Source: Burkholderia sp. E7m39 (GTDB taxonomy: Bacteria > Pseudomonadota > Gammaproteobacteria > Burkholderiales > Burkholderiaceae). Taken from it: 35,552 bases of DNA. The stretch spans positions 1-35,552 of the forward strand of contig BBSL01000265.1 of assembly GCA_001319865.1 (NCBI GenBank). Direction: 5' to 3'. Within the stretch, counting starts at the first letter, position 1. Each line of letters opens with the position of its first letter. Of the stretch, positions 1 through 7,647 are shown in pieces. The position numbers and the translations under genes are program-made. The notes beneath the pieces were generated by a model. The model was not told where the DNA came from, searched no databases, and saw only the letters and a program-made list of their open reading frames with translations.

Positions 1-30
1 GCCGTGACTATGGAACTGACTGACTTTCAT
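1..30 (-). CDS. CBS-domain protein, N-terminal fragment (cut by window edge)
   Basis: Only the first ten codons lie in the window, reading MKVSQFHSHG on the minus strand. An AGGAG ribosome-binding site lies just upstream of the ATG. The peptide closely matches the start of the complete CBS-domain protein at 24987-25454 (MKVSEFYSQG), and the upstream DNA also resembles the DNA upstream of that gene. I infer a paralogous two-CBS-domain protein continuing beyond the left edge. Nothing can be said about its integrity. It lies downstream of a decayed zinc-ribbon gene, the same order as in the 25-26 kb copy. Confidence 0.7.
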   Translation of the reverse strand, partial: MKVSQFHSHG

Positions 31-165
31 GGCAAATCTCCTGGGACTCGCGACGCCGCCGTTGAAAACACAAGACGCATCGCGAATCGAATCCTGACCA
101 AGATGCGAAACCGACACCGTAATCCGCGAGGGGCCGGCTTAACCTACGCCTTATTTCCGCCGCCA

Positions 166-345
166 TCACGCGCGTAGCACGCCCTCAACTTCGCGATAAT
201 CGATCGAAAAGGTGACGGCGATGCGCGCGAACAAGCGCCTCGGAGAGTCTTCGTAAGGTTGGCGAGCCCGTGGTTGCTCACTCGAATTCCCTCTGGCCGC
301 TCTTCCCCGCAGCGTGTCCTTCATCGCTGTCGCGCTTATCCGATG
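166..345 (-). pseudogene. Decayed copy of the zinc-ribbon (NMD3-like) gene
   Basis: The DNA resembles the C-terminal 50 codons of the gene at 25575-26078 (shared words include RRL near the middle and EGVLRA at the end) joined directly to that gene's upstream leader (shared word TLRG). About 350 bases in between, encoding both CxxC pairs, are absent. Small indels shift frame inside the remaining part, so the middle reads as different amino acids although the DNA still aligns. An intact FNR-type promoter lies just upstream at 347-390. I see no route to a functional product, and treat it as the scar of a duplicated gene. Confidence 0.75.
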
Positions 346-346
346 A

Positions 347-390
347 ACTATCTTCGATGACTGGCGACAACCTGACTTGACCGATATCAA
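347..390 (-). promoter_or_regulatory. FNR-type promoter of the decayed zinc-ribbon gene
   Basis: The palindrome TTGACCGATATCAA lies at 377-390. A -10-like hexamer GATAGT reads on the minus strand from 352 to 347. The arrangement is nearly identical to the promoter of the intact copy at 26146-26189 (box TTGACCGACATCAA, hexamer GATAAT, same spacing). The promoter has outlived the gene it served. Confidence 0.65.
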
Positions 391-499
391 TGGACCTCCT
401 ATCTCGCCTACAAGCTTCTCCCGCGACGCCGCAGAACCTGCCGCAGAGTCTGCGCGACTATGGAGCAAGCACATACTCGTTCCAGTACCGCATATTCAA

Positions 500-513
500 A
501 TGACTTCAATCAA
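500..513. promoter_or_regulatory. Degenerate FNR-type box
   Basis: ATGACTTCAATCAA differs from the box at 31916-31929 (TTGACTTCGATCAA) at two positions. Flanking bases on both sides also resemble the 31.9 kb region. It is therefore a decaying copy of the box that precedes the alpha/beta hydrolase gene. No gene remains on the minus side for it to drive. Confidence 0.45.
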
Positions 514-594
514 CTGCATGGCACGGACAGCTTTCGCACGCGACGTGGCGAGCGTCGAAGTCCAACGGATGCGGAAGCGTGCATCGTCGCTTGC

Positions 595-790
595 TCACGG
601 GCAGCCGCACGGTGTCGATGGGGCGACGTCGGCACCGACCGAGGACGTATTACGCATGCGCTGAACGTGTGCTTTCATGAGCGCTACGACGATTGCAAGG
701 ATGCACAGCACGACGAACCCCAACACGAGGACGTAGCCAATCAGATGACTGAACTCGCTGACGTCACGCAAGTGCAAGCGCAGACATAGG
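595..790 (-). pseudogene. Truncated copy of the two-TM membrane protein gene
   Basis: A 69-codon reading frame on the minus strand (595-804) contains a clear membrane segment, IGYVLVLGFVVLCILAIVVA, and a tail like the last 60 or so residues of the protein at 31994-32476. The first membrane segment and the long periplasmic-looking loop are missing. The apparent ATG at 802-804 lies inside the FNR box at 798-811, so transcription from that box could not include a proper ribosome-binding site. I read this as an internal deletion that fused the promoter region to the 3' half of the gene. Confidence 0.7.
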
Positions 791-797
791 GCGGCGC

Positions 798-838
798 TTG
801 ACACACGTCAATCCATCGGCGCACGCGAAACGTATTCT
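798..838 (+). promoter_or_regulatory. FNR-type promoter for the 877 gene cluster
   Basis: The palindrome TTGACACACGTCAA occupies 798-811 and a -10-like hexamer TATTCT occupies 833-838. The distance from box centre to hexamer start (28.5 bases) fits a class II FNR promoter with the box near -41. Predicted transcription starts near 845, about 30 bases before the ATG of the small membrane protein gene. Confidence 0.7.
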
Positions 839-876
839 AGTTTCATCATGAGACATGTAAGCTTCCTGGAGGTGTC

Positions 877-1089
877 ATGTTGAAAAGCGCAGCAGTTGTT
901 GGCCTCTTGATACTTCCCGCCGCTTTTTTCGTTCTCGGCCTCGCCTGCATTCATCCACGCCTTCGCAAGCAGCTCGTCGCCCTGACCGGTCTATCGACTC
1001 CATTGACCAGGGCGGGTCATGCGTATGCGGCGATCAGGGCAAGGCTTCCGTCGCATAGCGCTCATCCCGCCCGGGAGCCTGGGATGTGA
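877..1089 (+). CDS. Small single-span membrane protein, unknown function
   Basis: A 70-residue protein with a good ribosome-binding site (GGAGG, 5 bases before the ATG). Residues 4-24 form one hydrophobic segment, and the rest is basic and probably cytoplasmic or surface-attached. There are no cysteine pairs and no lipobox that I can see. It is the first gene after an FNR-type promoter and precedes the acyl-CoA ligase on the same strand, so it probably belongs to the same transcript. I do not recognise the family. Small membrane proteins at the head of lipid gene sets can act as partners of membrane enzymes, but that is only a guess here. Confidence 0.6.
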   Translation: MLKSAAVVGLLILPAAFFVLGLACIHPRLRKQLVALTGLSTPLTRAGHAYAAIRARLPSHSAHPAREPGM

Positions 1090-1167
1090 CTATGTATAGG
1101 TGGCGCCATAGACGCCCAGTCGTTATTGCGTCGGCGCCTTCCACACCGGGCACATGCCTCGCGAACC

Positions 1168-2826
1168 ATGACGCGCGCAGATACGACAGACATTGACGGG
1201 GCCGAGCCACCTGGTGCAGCTATTGATTCAACGAGGGTTCGAACGTTACCCGAAATGTTCGAGCTGGCCTGCGCGCGTTACGCGAGCCGGCCAGCGTTCA
1301 GTTCATTCAACCATACGATCGAATATCGGCACATTGCACGTTATGTGCATCACTTCTCGCGCTTTCTCATCGACGAATTCAGACTTGAACGGTCCGGTCG
1401 CGTGGCACTCCTCTTGCCGAACGGCTTGCCCTACGTTGTCGCTTTTTTTGGCGTGCTCGACGCCGGGCTCGTCGTCGCGAACGTCAACCCCCTGGCGACA
1501 CCCCGTGAGATTCAGATCCAGCTATCGACAGCAGCAGTTTCAGCGATCGTCGTACTGGAGAATTTCGCCTATAAGCTCGACGATGTTCTCGATGAAAATC
1601 AGGCGAAAGCAGTTGTATCCGTCGCGGCGGGCGACCTGCTTCCGTTTCCAAAACGGGCGGCAATCCACTTCGCGCAACGCTTTCTCCGTGATTCGATTCC
1701 CCCGGCAAAACATAAATACTGGACATTCAGTGGCGCGTTGTCGCGCCGCTACCCGAACGGACGGAACCGATCCTCTGCCCGCCTTGACGATGTTGCGTTG
1801 CTTCAGTTTACGGGAGGCACGACAGGCACGCCGAAGTGCGCGACGCTCACCCACCGCAACCTCAGCTCCAACGTTGCACAGATTCGTGCATGGCTGGGTG
1901 AAGCGTTTTGCTCCACGCCTAAGACCATACTCACCCCACTGCCGCTGTTTCACATATTTGCACTAACCGCCAGCCTGTTGACATTCGTTGAAATTGGCTG
2001 GCACAACGTGCTCGTAACCAACCCCCGCGATCTCGCTGGACTCGTAAGAACATTGCGCCGCACGCGACCCACTGCGCTGTTAGGCGTGAACACGCTTTTT
2101 CATGCCCTTCTCGATACACCACGTTTTGACACTATCGACTGGTCGCAGTTGCGCCTCGTTATTGGCGGCGGAGCTTCGATTCAGGCTTGCGTTGCAGCGC
2201 GATGGCAGAGCGCAACAGGGGTGTCGATCATCGAAGGGTACGGGCTGACTGAGGCATCGCCAGTCGTATGCGCGAATCCAATGGATGCAAGGGAGTTTTC
2301 CGGATCGGTGGGATTTCCACTGCCTTCAACCGAGGTCACCATCCGCGACGACGATGGCGCCGTGGCCGCTACGGGGAGCATCGGCGAAGTGTGGGTGCGG
2401 GGACCACAGGTCATGCGTGGCTACTGGATGAACCCTGCCGAGACAGCCAAGGTCATCTCGCCCGATGGCTGGCTTCGTACAGGGGACGTTGGTTACTTCA
2501 CGCCGGCGCAGATGCTCGTACTCGTCGATCGCAAGAAGGACGTGATCATCGTGTCGGGTTTCAAGGTCTATCCCTCGGAAGTTGAAGCCGTGGTGCGCGC
2601 ACTCCCCGGCGTCACCGCTGCAGCCGCGGTTGGCGTGCCGGATGAACGGACGGGACAGGCCGTGAAACTGTTCGTCGTCCCGTCTTCGACGGGCCTTAGT
2701 GTTGCGGCGGTGCTGGCACATTGCCGCGCGAGCCTGAGCGCCTACAAGGTTCCCAGGCTCGTTGAGTTCCGGGGCACCTTGCCTCTGGACCAGCTTGGCA
2801 AGGTACTCCGTCGCGTGCTGAACTGA
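1168..2826 (+). CDS. Long-chain fatty acid-CoA ligase-like AMP-binding enzyme
   Basis: The protein (552 residues from this ATG) is an ANL-superfamily adenylate-forming enzyme that would activate a carboxylic acid with ATP and pass it to CoA. Core motifs are present in order: FTGGTTGTPK (phosphate-binding loop, with C where many relatives have G after the lysine), GYGLTE, GWLRTGDVGY, DRKKDVIIVSGFKVYPSEVE, and a C-terminal LGKVLRRVL with the expected catalytic lysine. Length and motifs fit FadD-like medium/long-chain ligases. The start is uncertain: the frame is open to a TTG at 1126, but neither start has a strong ribosome-binding site, and the extra 14 residues are arginine-rich and unconvincing. 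The gene is followed at close range by a small ORF and the ACP-ligase-acyltransferase fusion, so it may supply activated acyl groups to the same pathway. Confidence 0.85.
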   Translation: MTRADTTDIDGAEPPGAAIDSTRVRTLPEMFELACARYASRPAFSSFNHTIEYRHIARYVHHFSRFLIDEFRLERSGRVALLLPNGLPYVVAFFGVLDAGLVVANVNPLATPREIQIQLSTAAVSAIVVLENFAYKLDDVLDENQAKAVVSVAAGDLLPFPKRAAIHFAQRFLRDSIPPAKHKYWTFSGALSRRYPNGRNRSSARLDDVALLQFTGGTTGTPKCATLTHRNLSSNVAQIRAWLGEAFCSTPKTILTPLPLFHIFALTASLLTFVEIGWHNVLVTNPRDLAGLVRTLRRTRPTALLGVNTLFHALLDTPRFDTIDWSQLRLVIGGGASIQACVAARWQSATGVSIIEGYGLTEASPVVCANPMDAREFSGSVGFPLPSTEVTIRDDDGAVAATGSIGEVWVRGPQVMRGYWMNPAETAKVISPDGWLRTGDVGYFTPAQMLVLVDRKKDVIIVSGFKVYPSEVEAVVRALPGVTAAAAVGVPDERTGQAVKLFVVPSSTGLSVAAVLAHCRASLSAYKVPRLVEFRGTLPLDQLGKVLRRVLN

Positions 2827-2837
2827 AAGGACACGAG

Positions 2838-2966
2838 ATGAGAATCGCAACGCGACGGCTGAATTGCACCGCAAAGCACAAGTCGACAATTGATGACAAG
2901 CCAGCATTGTCTTCGGCTTCGGTGCATCCGCTCGAACGCCGCCCCGAAATCGGCAATGTGATATGA
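2838..2966 (+). CDS. Possible 42-residue protein, translationally coupled
   Basis: The ATG at 2838 follows an AAAGGA sequence and opens a 42-codon frame starting MRIATRRL. Its stop overlaps the start of the next gene as ATGA (2963-2966). It fills almost exactly the gap between the acyl-CoA ligase and the large fusion protein. The product is basic, has no membrane segment and matches no family I know. It may be a real small protein or simply a leader frame that feeds ribosomes to the next start, which lacks a strong ribosome-binding site of its own. Confidence 0.4.
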   Translation: MRIATRRLNCTAKHKSTIDDKPALSSASVHPLERRPEIGNVI

Positions 2967-5809
2967 ACGACGACTCCACCGGCCGCTCATCGGCCGACGT
3001 CCAACGGTTGCTCGAAATAATCGAAGCCTTCGCGGCAGAGATGAGTCCCGGCGGACACAAGCCGCCGGCCGTCAGACTCGACACTCACTTCGAACAGGAC
3101 CTCGGACTGGACAGTCTTGCTCGCGCAGAATTGCTCAACCGCATCGAGAAGACGCTCATCGTACGCTTTCCGCTCGGTCTGTACGGTCAGGCGGTTACGC
3201 CAGGTGATTTGCTACGCGCGATCGAAGGCGAAACATCCTCGCAGAACAGATCACTTATCGAGGCTGTCCCGCCGCCGGTCGTACCGGGTGGTGAGCTAGA
3301 CCCGCCCACGGACGCCAGCACGCTCGTCGAGGCGCTACAGTGGCACGCAATGAGACGACCTGACCGGACTCACATCGTGTTTCTCGATGAACACGCCGCG
3401 TCACACAGGATGACGTACTCGGCGCTGTACGAGGCTGCCCTGCGGGTATCGCGCGGGTTGCGGCAGCTTGGTGTCAATCCCGGAGATACCGTCGCCCTGA
3501 TGCTGCCGACCGGCAGCGACTATTTCGCTTGCTTCGCCGGCATACTCCTCGTCGGTGCCATCGTCGTGCCCGTGTATCCGCCTGCGGGATCGGCACAAAT
3601 CGACGATCACCTGGCGCGGCACGCGGCGATACTTTCCGACGCGCGCACTCGCCTCATGATCGCGCCCTCACACACGTTTGTAGGCGGCCTTCTCACCAAG
3701 GCGCGGATTCCGGCATTACTTGAGATCGTCGCTGCCCCCGAACTGATGGGGGAGACGGATACCGAACGTTATGTCCCGCATGCAGAAGACGTCGCTCTGC
3801 TTCAGTACACCTCCGGGAGCACCGGTACGCCCAAAGGCGTCGTGCTCACGCACGCCAACCTGCTCGCAAATATCCGGGCGATGGGCCAGATTGCCCGGAT
3901 CGAAGAACACGACATCTTCGCGAGTTGGCTTCCCCTATATCACGATATGGGTTTGATTGGAGCATGGTTTGGTCCGCTCTACTTTGGAATCCCGCTGTAT
4001 CTGATGTCCCCACTGATATTTCTCGCACGCCCTGAGCGCTGGCTGCAGGCGATTAGCCATTACCACGCCACCGTTACGGCGGCACCCAACTTTGCTTACG
4101 AACGCTGCACACGCAGGATCGAGGAAACCGATCTTCAGGGTGTCGATCTTTCCTCGTTGCGCGTTGCATTCTGCGGCGCGGAACCCGTTAGTGCGTCGAC
4201 CATGCGCGCATTTGCTGCACGCTTTGCCGGCCACGGGTTCAGGGACACCGCCCTGACTCCTGTCTACGGCCTCGCAGAAAACACGCTTGGACTGACGTTT
4301 TCTGAACCGGGCCGAGGGATACGGACGGACCGTATCAGTCGTGTACGATTCGCCGAGTCGCAGCATGCAGTGCCCGCGGAGTCTACTGATGACCTGCTCG
4401 AACTGGTCTCCTGCGGACGCGCGTTGCCCCGCAACCAGATCCGTATCATTGACGCTGACGGCAATGAGGTATCGGAAAGAGCGGTCGGCAGGATTGAATT
4501 CCGCAGCCCGTCATCGACGAGTGGATATTTTGAGAATCCCGGGTTGACTGCGCGACTGATTCACGATGGTTGGCTCGACACCGGCGATCTGGGATACATG
4601 GCCGATGAAGAGCTGTTTATCACAGGCCGAATGAAGGATCTGGTGATTCGGGCCGGGCGTCACTTTTTCCCGTATGAACTTGAAGCAGCCGTGGGTCGTC
4701 TGCCCGGCGTTCGAACCGGGTGCGTCGCCGTGTGCGGGACGCCCGACACTCAGACAGGTACCGATCGACTGCTGGTCATTGCAGAGACTCGCGCGACTGC
4801 ACCGGCCACGCTCGCGGCGATCCGCGCTGGCATCAACGAAGCCTCTGTCGCCCTGCTGGGCGCTCCGCCCGAAGAGGTTGCTCTGGTGCCGCCCCACAGC
4901 ATTCTGAAGACGTCCAGTGGCAAGATCCGCCACGCGGCCACCTTGGATCTATACCTGCGCAGTGATGGTAATCTCGTGCCACGCCCGGCGTGGCGCCAGT
5001 GGCTCGATATCGGCGCGACTACCCTACTGCCACTCGGCAGAAGACTACGAATAGCCAGCGTACGCATCGCTTACGGTGCATGGTGCTGGTTCAGCCTCGT
5101 CCTGATAGCGATACCCACATGCTTGATAACCGTATGGCATCCGGACACGAAACGAAATTGGCAGATTGCATCGCGAGCGGCACGGCTAGGCTTGAGGCTT
5201 TCGGGCATTCGCCTATCCGTACGTGGAGTGGAACTCGAAGACATGGCCCTGCCTGCCATCTTCGTCGCCAATCACGCGAGTTATCTGGATGGGCTGATGC
5301 TCCTCGCTGCCATTCCCATTCCGCTAGGCGTCGTAGCCAAGCGTGAGCTGGCGAATGCACCGCTGATCGGCAGCTTCCTTCGTGCCATCGGTGTACGTTT
5401 CGTCGAGCGCGTTGACTATCGGCGCATGGCCGACGACGAGCGCGAACTGGTGAGGCACGCGATGTCTGGCTCCTCGCTGCTCTTTTTTCCTGAGGGAACG
5501 TTTGTCAAGTCTGCGGGTCTTCGGCAATTCCGGCTCGGCGCTTTCGTGACCGCGTGCGTTTCGCATCACCCTGTCGTTCCTATCGCGATCGCGGGCACGC
5601 GCATTGTGCTGCCGGACGGAAAGTGGCTGCCCACACGAGCCAGTGTCGCGGTGACCGTGGTTGCGGCCCTCGCACCGTCCGGAGAGGACATGAAAGCGGC
5701 GGCGGCCTTGCGCGATGCCGCACGCGATGCCATCGCCACATATTGTGGAGAAAGGGCTTTGAATGAGATTTCACCGCTGGGGATACCCGCTCCTCACGAG
5801 ACCTCTTGA
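2963..5809 (+). CDS. ACP - acyl-AMP ligase - acyltransferase fusion
   Basis: This 948-residue protein carries three domains. Residues about 10-90 are an acyl carrier domain with LGLDSL, Ser51 being the predicted phosphopantetheine site. Residues about 115-690 are an adenylating ligase of the fatty acyl-AMP ligase (FAAL) type: YTSGSTGTPKGVVLTH near 281, then LPLYHDMGLIG, GRMKDLVIRAGRHFFPYELE and SSGKIRHA with the terminal lysine. Residues about 700-725 look like a membrane segment. Residues about 760-930 are a PlsC-type glycerophospholipid acyltransferase with NHASYLD (HX4D) near 770 and FFPEGTF near 841. The parts suggest one chain that adenylates a fatty acid, loads it on its own carrier and transfers it to a lysophospholipid or similar acceptor. 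E. coli Aas joins an acyltransferase and an acyl-ACP synthetase, but in the opposite order and without a built-in carrier. Confidence 0.88.
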   Translation: MNDDSTGRSSADVQRLLEIIEAFAAEMSPGGHKPPAVRLDTHFEQDLGLDSLARAELLNRIEKTLIVRFPLGLYGQAVTPGDLLRAIEGETSSQNRSLIEAVPPPVVPGGELDPPTDASTLVEALQWHAMRRPDRTHIVFLDEHAASHRMTYSALYEAALRVSRGLRQLGVNPGDTVALMLPTGSDYFACFAGILLVGAIVVPVYPPAGSAQIDDHLARHAAILSDARTRLMIAPSHTFVGGLLTKARIPALLEIVAAPELMGETDTERYVPHAEDVALLQYTSGSTGTPKGVVLTHANLLANIRAMGQIARIEEHDIFASWLPLYHDMGLIGAWFGPLYFGIPLYLMSPLIFLARPERWLQAISHYHATVTAAPNFAYERCTRRIEETDLQGVDLSSLRVAFCGAEPVSASTMRAFAARFAGHGFRDTALTPVYGLAENTLGLTFSEPGRGIRTDRISRVRFAESQHAVPAESTDDLLELVSCGRALPRNQIRIIDADGNEVSERAVGRIEFRSPSSTSGYFENPGLTARLIHDGWLDTGDLGYMADEELFITGRMKDLVIRAGRHFFPYELEAAVGRLPGVRTGCVAVCGTPDTQTGTDRLLVIAETRATAPATLAAIRAGINEASVALLGAPPEEVALVPPHSILKTSSGKIRHAATLDLYLRSDGNLVPRPAWRQWLDIGATTLLPLGRRLRIASVRIAYGAWCWFSLVLIAIPTCLITVWHPDTKRNWQIASRAARLGLRLSGIRLSVRGVELEDMALPAIFVANHASYLDGLMLLAAIPIPLGVVAKRELANAPLIGSFLRAIGVRFVERVDYRRMADDERELVRHAMSGSSLLFFPEGTFVKSAGLRQFRLGAFVTACVSHHPVVPIAIAGTRIVLPDGKWLPTRASVAVTVVAALAPSGEDMKAAAALRDAARDAIATYCGERALNEISPLGIPAPHETS

Positions 5810-5936
5810 TTGGCCGCTCCGAGACGCCCGTTGCATGGTGCTGATGGTTCTGATGTGATCGACGACGTCCGCTAAACGGCGAGCGATTCATGCCAAGTGG
5901 GGAGGTCGTGATGCCCACGGCAAAGGAGCGTTCATC

Positions 5937-6017
5937 ATGAAGATAGCAACTGTCGGACTGCCAGCGAAAGGCACTCGGATTCGCTCTGCGCTTGATACAG
6001 ATCAACAGTGGCACTGA
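5937..6017 (+). CDS. Possible 26-residue ORF overlapping an FNR box
   Basis: An AAAGGAG site 8 bases upstream and an ATG open a 26-codon frame starting MKIATVGL. The FNR-type box at 5992-6005 lies within its 3' end. The opening resembles that of the 42-codon ORF at 2838 (MRIAT), which may be chance. The overlap with the box argues against strong selection for protein, so this is weak. Confidence 0.22.
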   Translation: MKIATVGLPAKGTRIRSALDTDQQWH

Positions 6018-6037
6018 ACCGTGCCGCACATTAGTCT
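5992..6037 (+). promoter_or_regulatory. FNR-type promoter of the FAD oxidoreductase gene
   Basis: The perfect palindrome TTGATACAGATCAA lies at 5992-6005. The -10 is less certain: ACATTA at 6028-6033 fits the usual spacing, while TAGTCT at 6032-6037 resembles the hexamer of the 8645 promoter but lies about 5 bases further away. The downstream gene starts at 6115. Confidence 0.65.
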
Positions 6038-6114
6038 ATGTGCGGCCGGCGTCCTCGGAGGTTTCACACCTTCGTGCGCCCCGTACGCTCCGCGTCCCCC
6101 AAGGAGTCCCAGCC

Positions 6115-7647
6115 GTGAACCCCCTTCCCCGAAAGGTCGTCATCGTCGGCGCCGGCATTGCTGGCCTGTGCGCCGCAGTCTACGCGCGCAAGTGCGGATA
6201 CCCCGTCACCGTGCTTGAGCAGCATGAACGGCCAGGCGGACTTGCCACCAGCTGGAAACGTGGCGAATATATGTTCGAGGCTTGTCTGCACTGGTTGCTC
6301 GGCTCGAATCAGCACGACCCCATGCACGCGTTATGGCGCGAAGTGTTCGACATTGACCGCCTGAACTTCGTCTATCCCGAAGAATGGATACGCGTCGAAA
6401 GCGAAGACGGTGAGCGTCTGTCCATCTACTCGGATCTCGAACGGCTCGAAGCGGAGTTGTTGCGGCATGCACCGCAGGACGAAGTGCAGATCCGCCAGTT
6501 CCTTCACGCGGTCCGCAGCCTGAGCCACTGCCCGCTGCCATCGCTGGGCGGCACCTGGCCGCACCGGGTTGCGACCGGGTTGCAATTGCTGCGCCACGCA
6601 CCTCTTCTGCAGAGCCTCTCACACATCACATCCGAAGCCTATGGCAAACGGTTCAGTGATCCGTTGCTGCGCGGCTTCCTCGGCGAAGGAGAAAACGCAC
6701 AACTCGCGGTGCTCGCGCTTGTTTTCGCGCTCGCGTGGAACGCCAACCGGAATGCCGGTTACCCAATGGGCGGCTCGCAAGCTGTGACAGGTCCGATCGC
6801 ACAGAACTTGCAGCAGATCGGCGGTGCGTTGCGCACAGGCGCGAGCGTAAAGGAGATACTTGTGGAAAACGACACAGCAGTGGGTGTGTTGCTCGACCGC
6901 GGCGAGCGCATCGACGCCGACTGGGTCATCTCGGCCGCTGACGGGCACACGACCATCTTCGATCTGCTCGACGGGCGGTATGTCGGACCACGCATGGACC
7001 ACGCGTATCGCACCTACAAGCCGTTCCCCTCGTTTCTGCAGGTAAGCCTCGGCGTGGCACGCGATCTTTCGCAACAGTGCGGATACGTGATGCGGCTGCT
7101 TAACCTGCCGCTTATAGTGGACCCGCAAACGGCGGTACATCAGATTGCCTTCCGACTGTTTCACTACGATCCGACGTTCGCGCCCGTCGGCAAGACCGCT
7201 GTGACATGCACCTTGCCGACCCGCAACGTGGAATACTGGTCGTGGTTGAGCGAGCACGACCCCCAAGGATATGAAGCGGAAAAGCGGCGCGTGGCTGACA
7301 GCGTGATCGCGCTTTTCGATGCGTGGATACCCGGCGTGCGTGACGCGATAGAAGTGGTCGACGTGTCGACGCCCGCTACCGTTGTCCGTTGCACGCGCAA
7401 CTGGCGAGGAAGCATGGAAGGCTGGTTGCTCACGCCTCAGACGGGTGTAAGACCGCTGCCGTCCACGCTGCCTGGCCTGCGGAGATTCCTGATGATCGGC
7501 CAGTGGGTTATGCCCGGTGGTGGCCTGCCATCCGGCCTGATCACGGCGCGGCGCGCGGTGCGCCGCATGTGTCGGCACGACGGCATCGCATTCGTGCCAG
7601 ACGAACACGAGAAGACGACGAACGCAGCCGGCGATTTGCCGGCGTGA
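6115..7647 (+). CDS. CrtI-like FAD-dependent oxidoreductase
   Basis: The protein (510 residues) opens with an FAD-binding Rossmann motif, VVIVGAGIAGLCAA at residues 8-21, followed by an acidic residue ending the second strand (LEQHERPGG). It continues as a phytoene desaturase / carotenoid isomerase type (COG1233) flavoprotein, ending with the FAD-contacting stretch GQWVMPGGGLPSGL. The GTG start at 6115 is chosen because AAGGAG lies 9-10 bases upstream; the open frame further upstream lacks these signals and crosses the FNR box. Members act on polyenes, retinoids and similar apolar lipids, often as desaturases, saturases or isomerases. There is no phytoene synthase here, so carotenoid synthesis is unlikely. 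Next to acyl ligase and acyltransferase genes, a lipid substrate is more likely (inference). Confidence 0.82.
   Translation: MNPLPRKVVIVGAGIAGLCAAVYARKCGYPVTVLEQHERPGGLATSWKRGEYMFEACLHWLLGSNQHDPMHALWREVFDIDRLNFVYPEEWIRVESEDGERLSIYSDLERLEAELLRHAPQDEVQIRQFLHAVRSLSHCPLPSLGGTWPHRVATGLQLLRHAPLLQSLSHITSEAYGKRFSDPLLRGFLGEGENAQLAVLALVFALAWNANRNAGYPMGGSQAVTGPIAQNLQQIGGALRTGASVKEILVENDTAVGVLLDRGERIDADWVISAADGHTTIFDLLDGRYVGPRMDHAYRTYKPFPSFLQVSLGVARDLSQQCGYVMRLLNLPLIVDPQTAVHQIAFRLFHYDPTFAPVGKTAVTCTLPTRNVEYWSWLSEHDPQGYEAEKRRVADSVIALFDAWIPGVRDAIEVVDVSTPATVVRCTRNWRGSMEGWLLTPQTGVRPLPSTLPGLRRFLMIGQWVMPGGGLPSGLITARRAVRRMCRHDGIAFVPDEHEKTTNAAGDLPA

Larger units (their letters stand above)
5810..6114. other. Intergenic region with FNR box and tiny ORFs
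   Basis: This 305-base gap separates the fusion gene from the oxidoreductase. It holds two short overlapping frames (16 codons from 5890, then 26 codons at 5937-6017, joined by ATGA) and an FNR-type box at 5992-6005. I see no terminator-like hairpin with a T-run and no other coding sequence. Confidence 0.5.

Noticed and set aside
6115..7647. Carotenoid biosynthesis cluster
   Set aside because: No phytoene synthase, cyclase or related gene is present; the CrtI-like fold alone is not enough.
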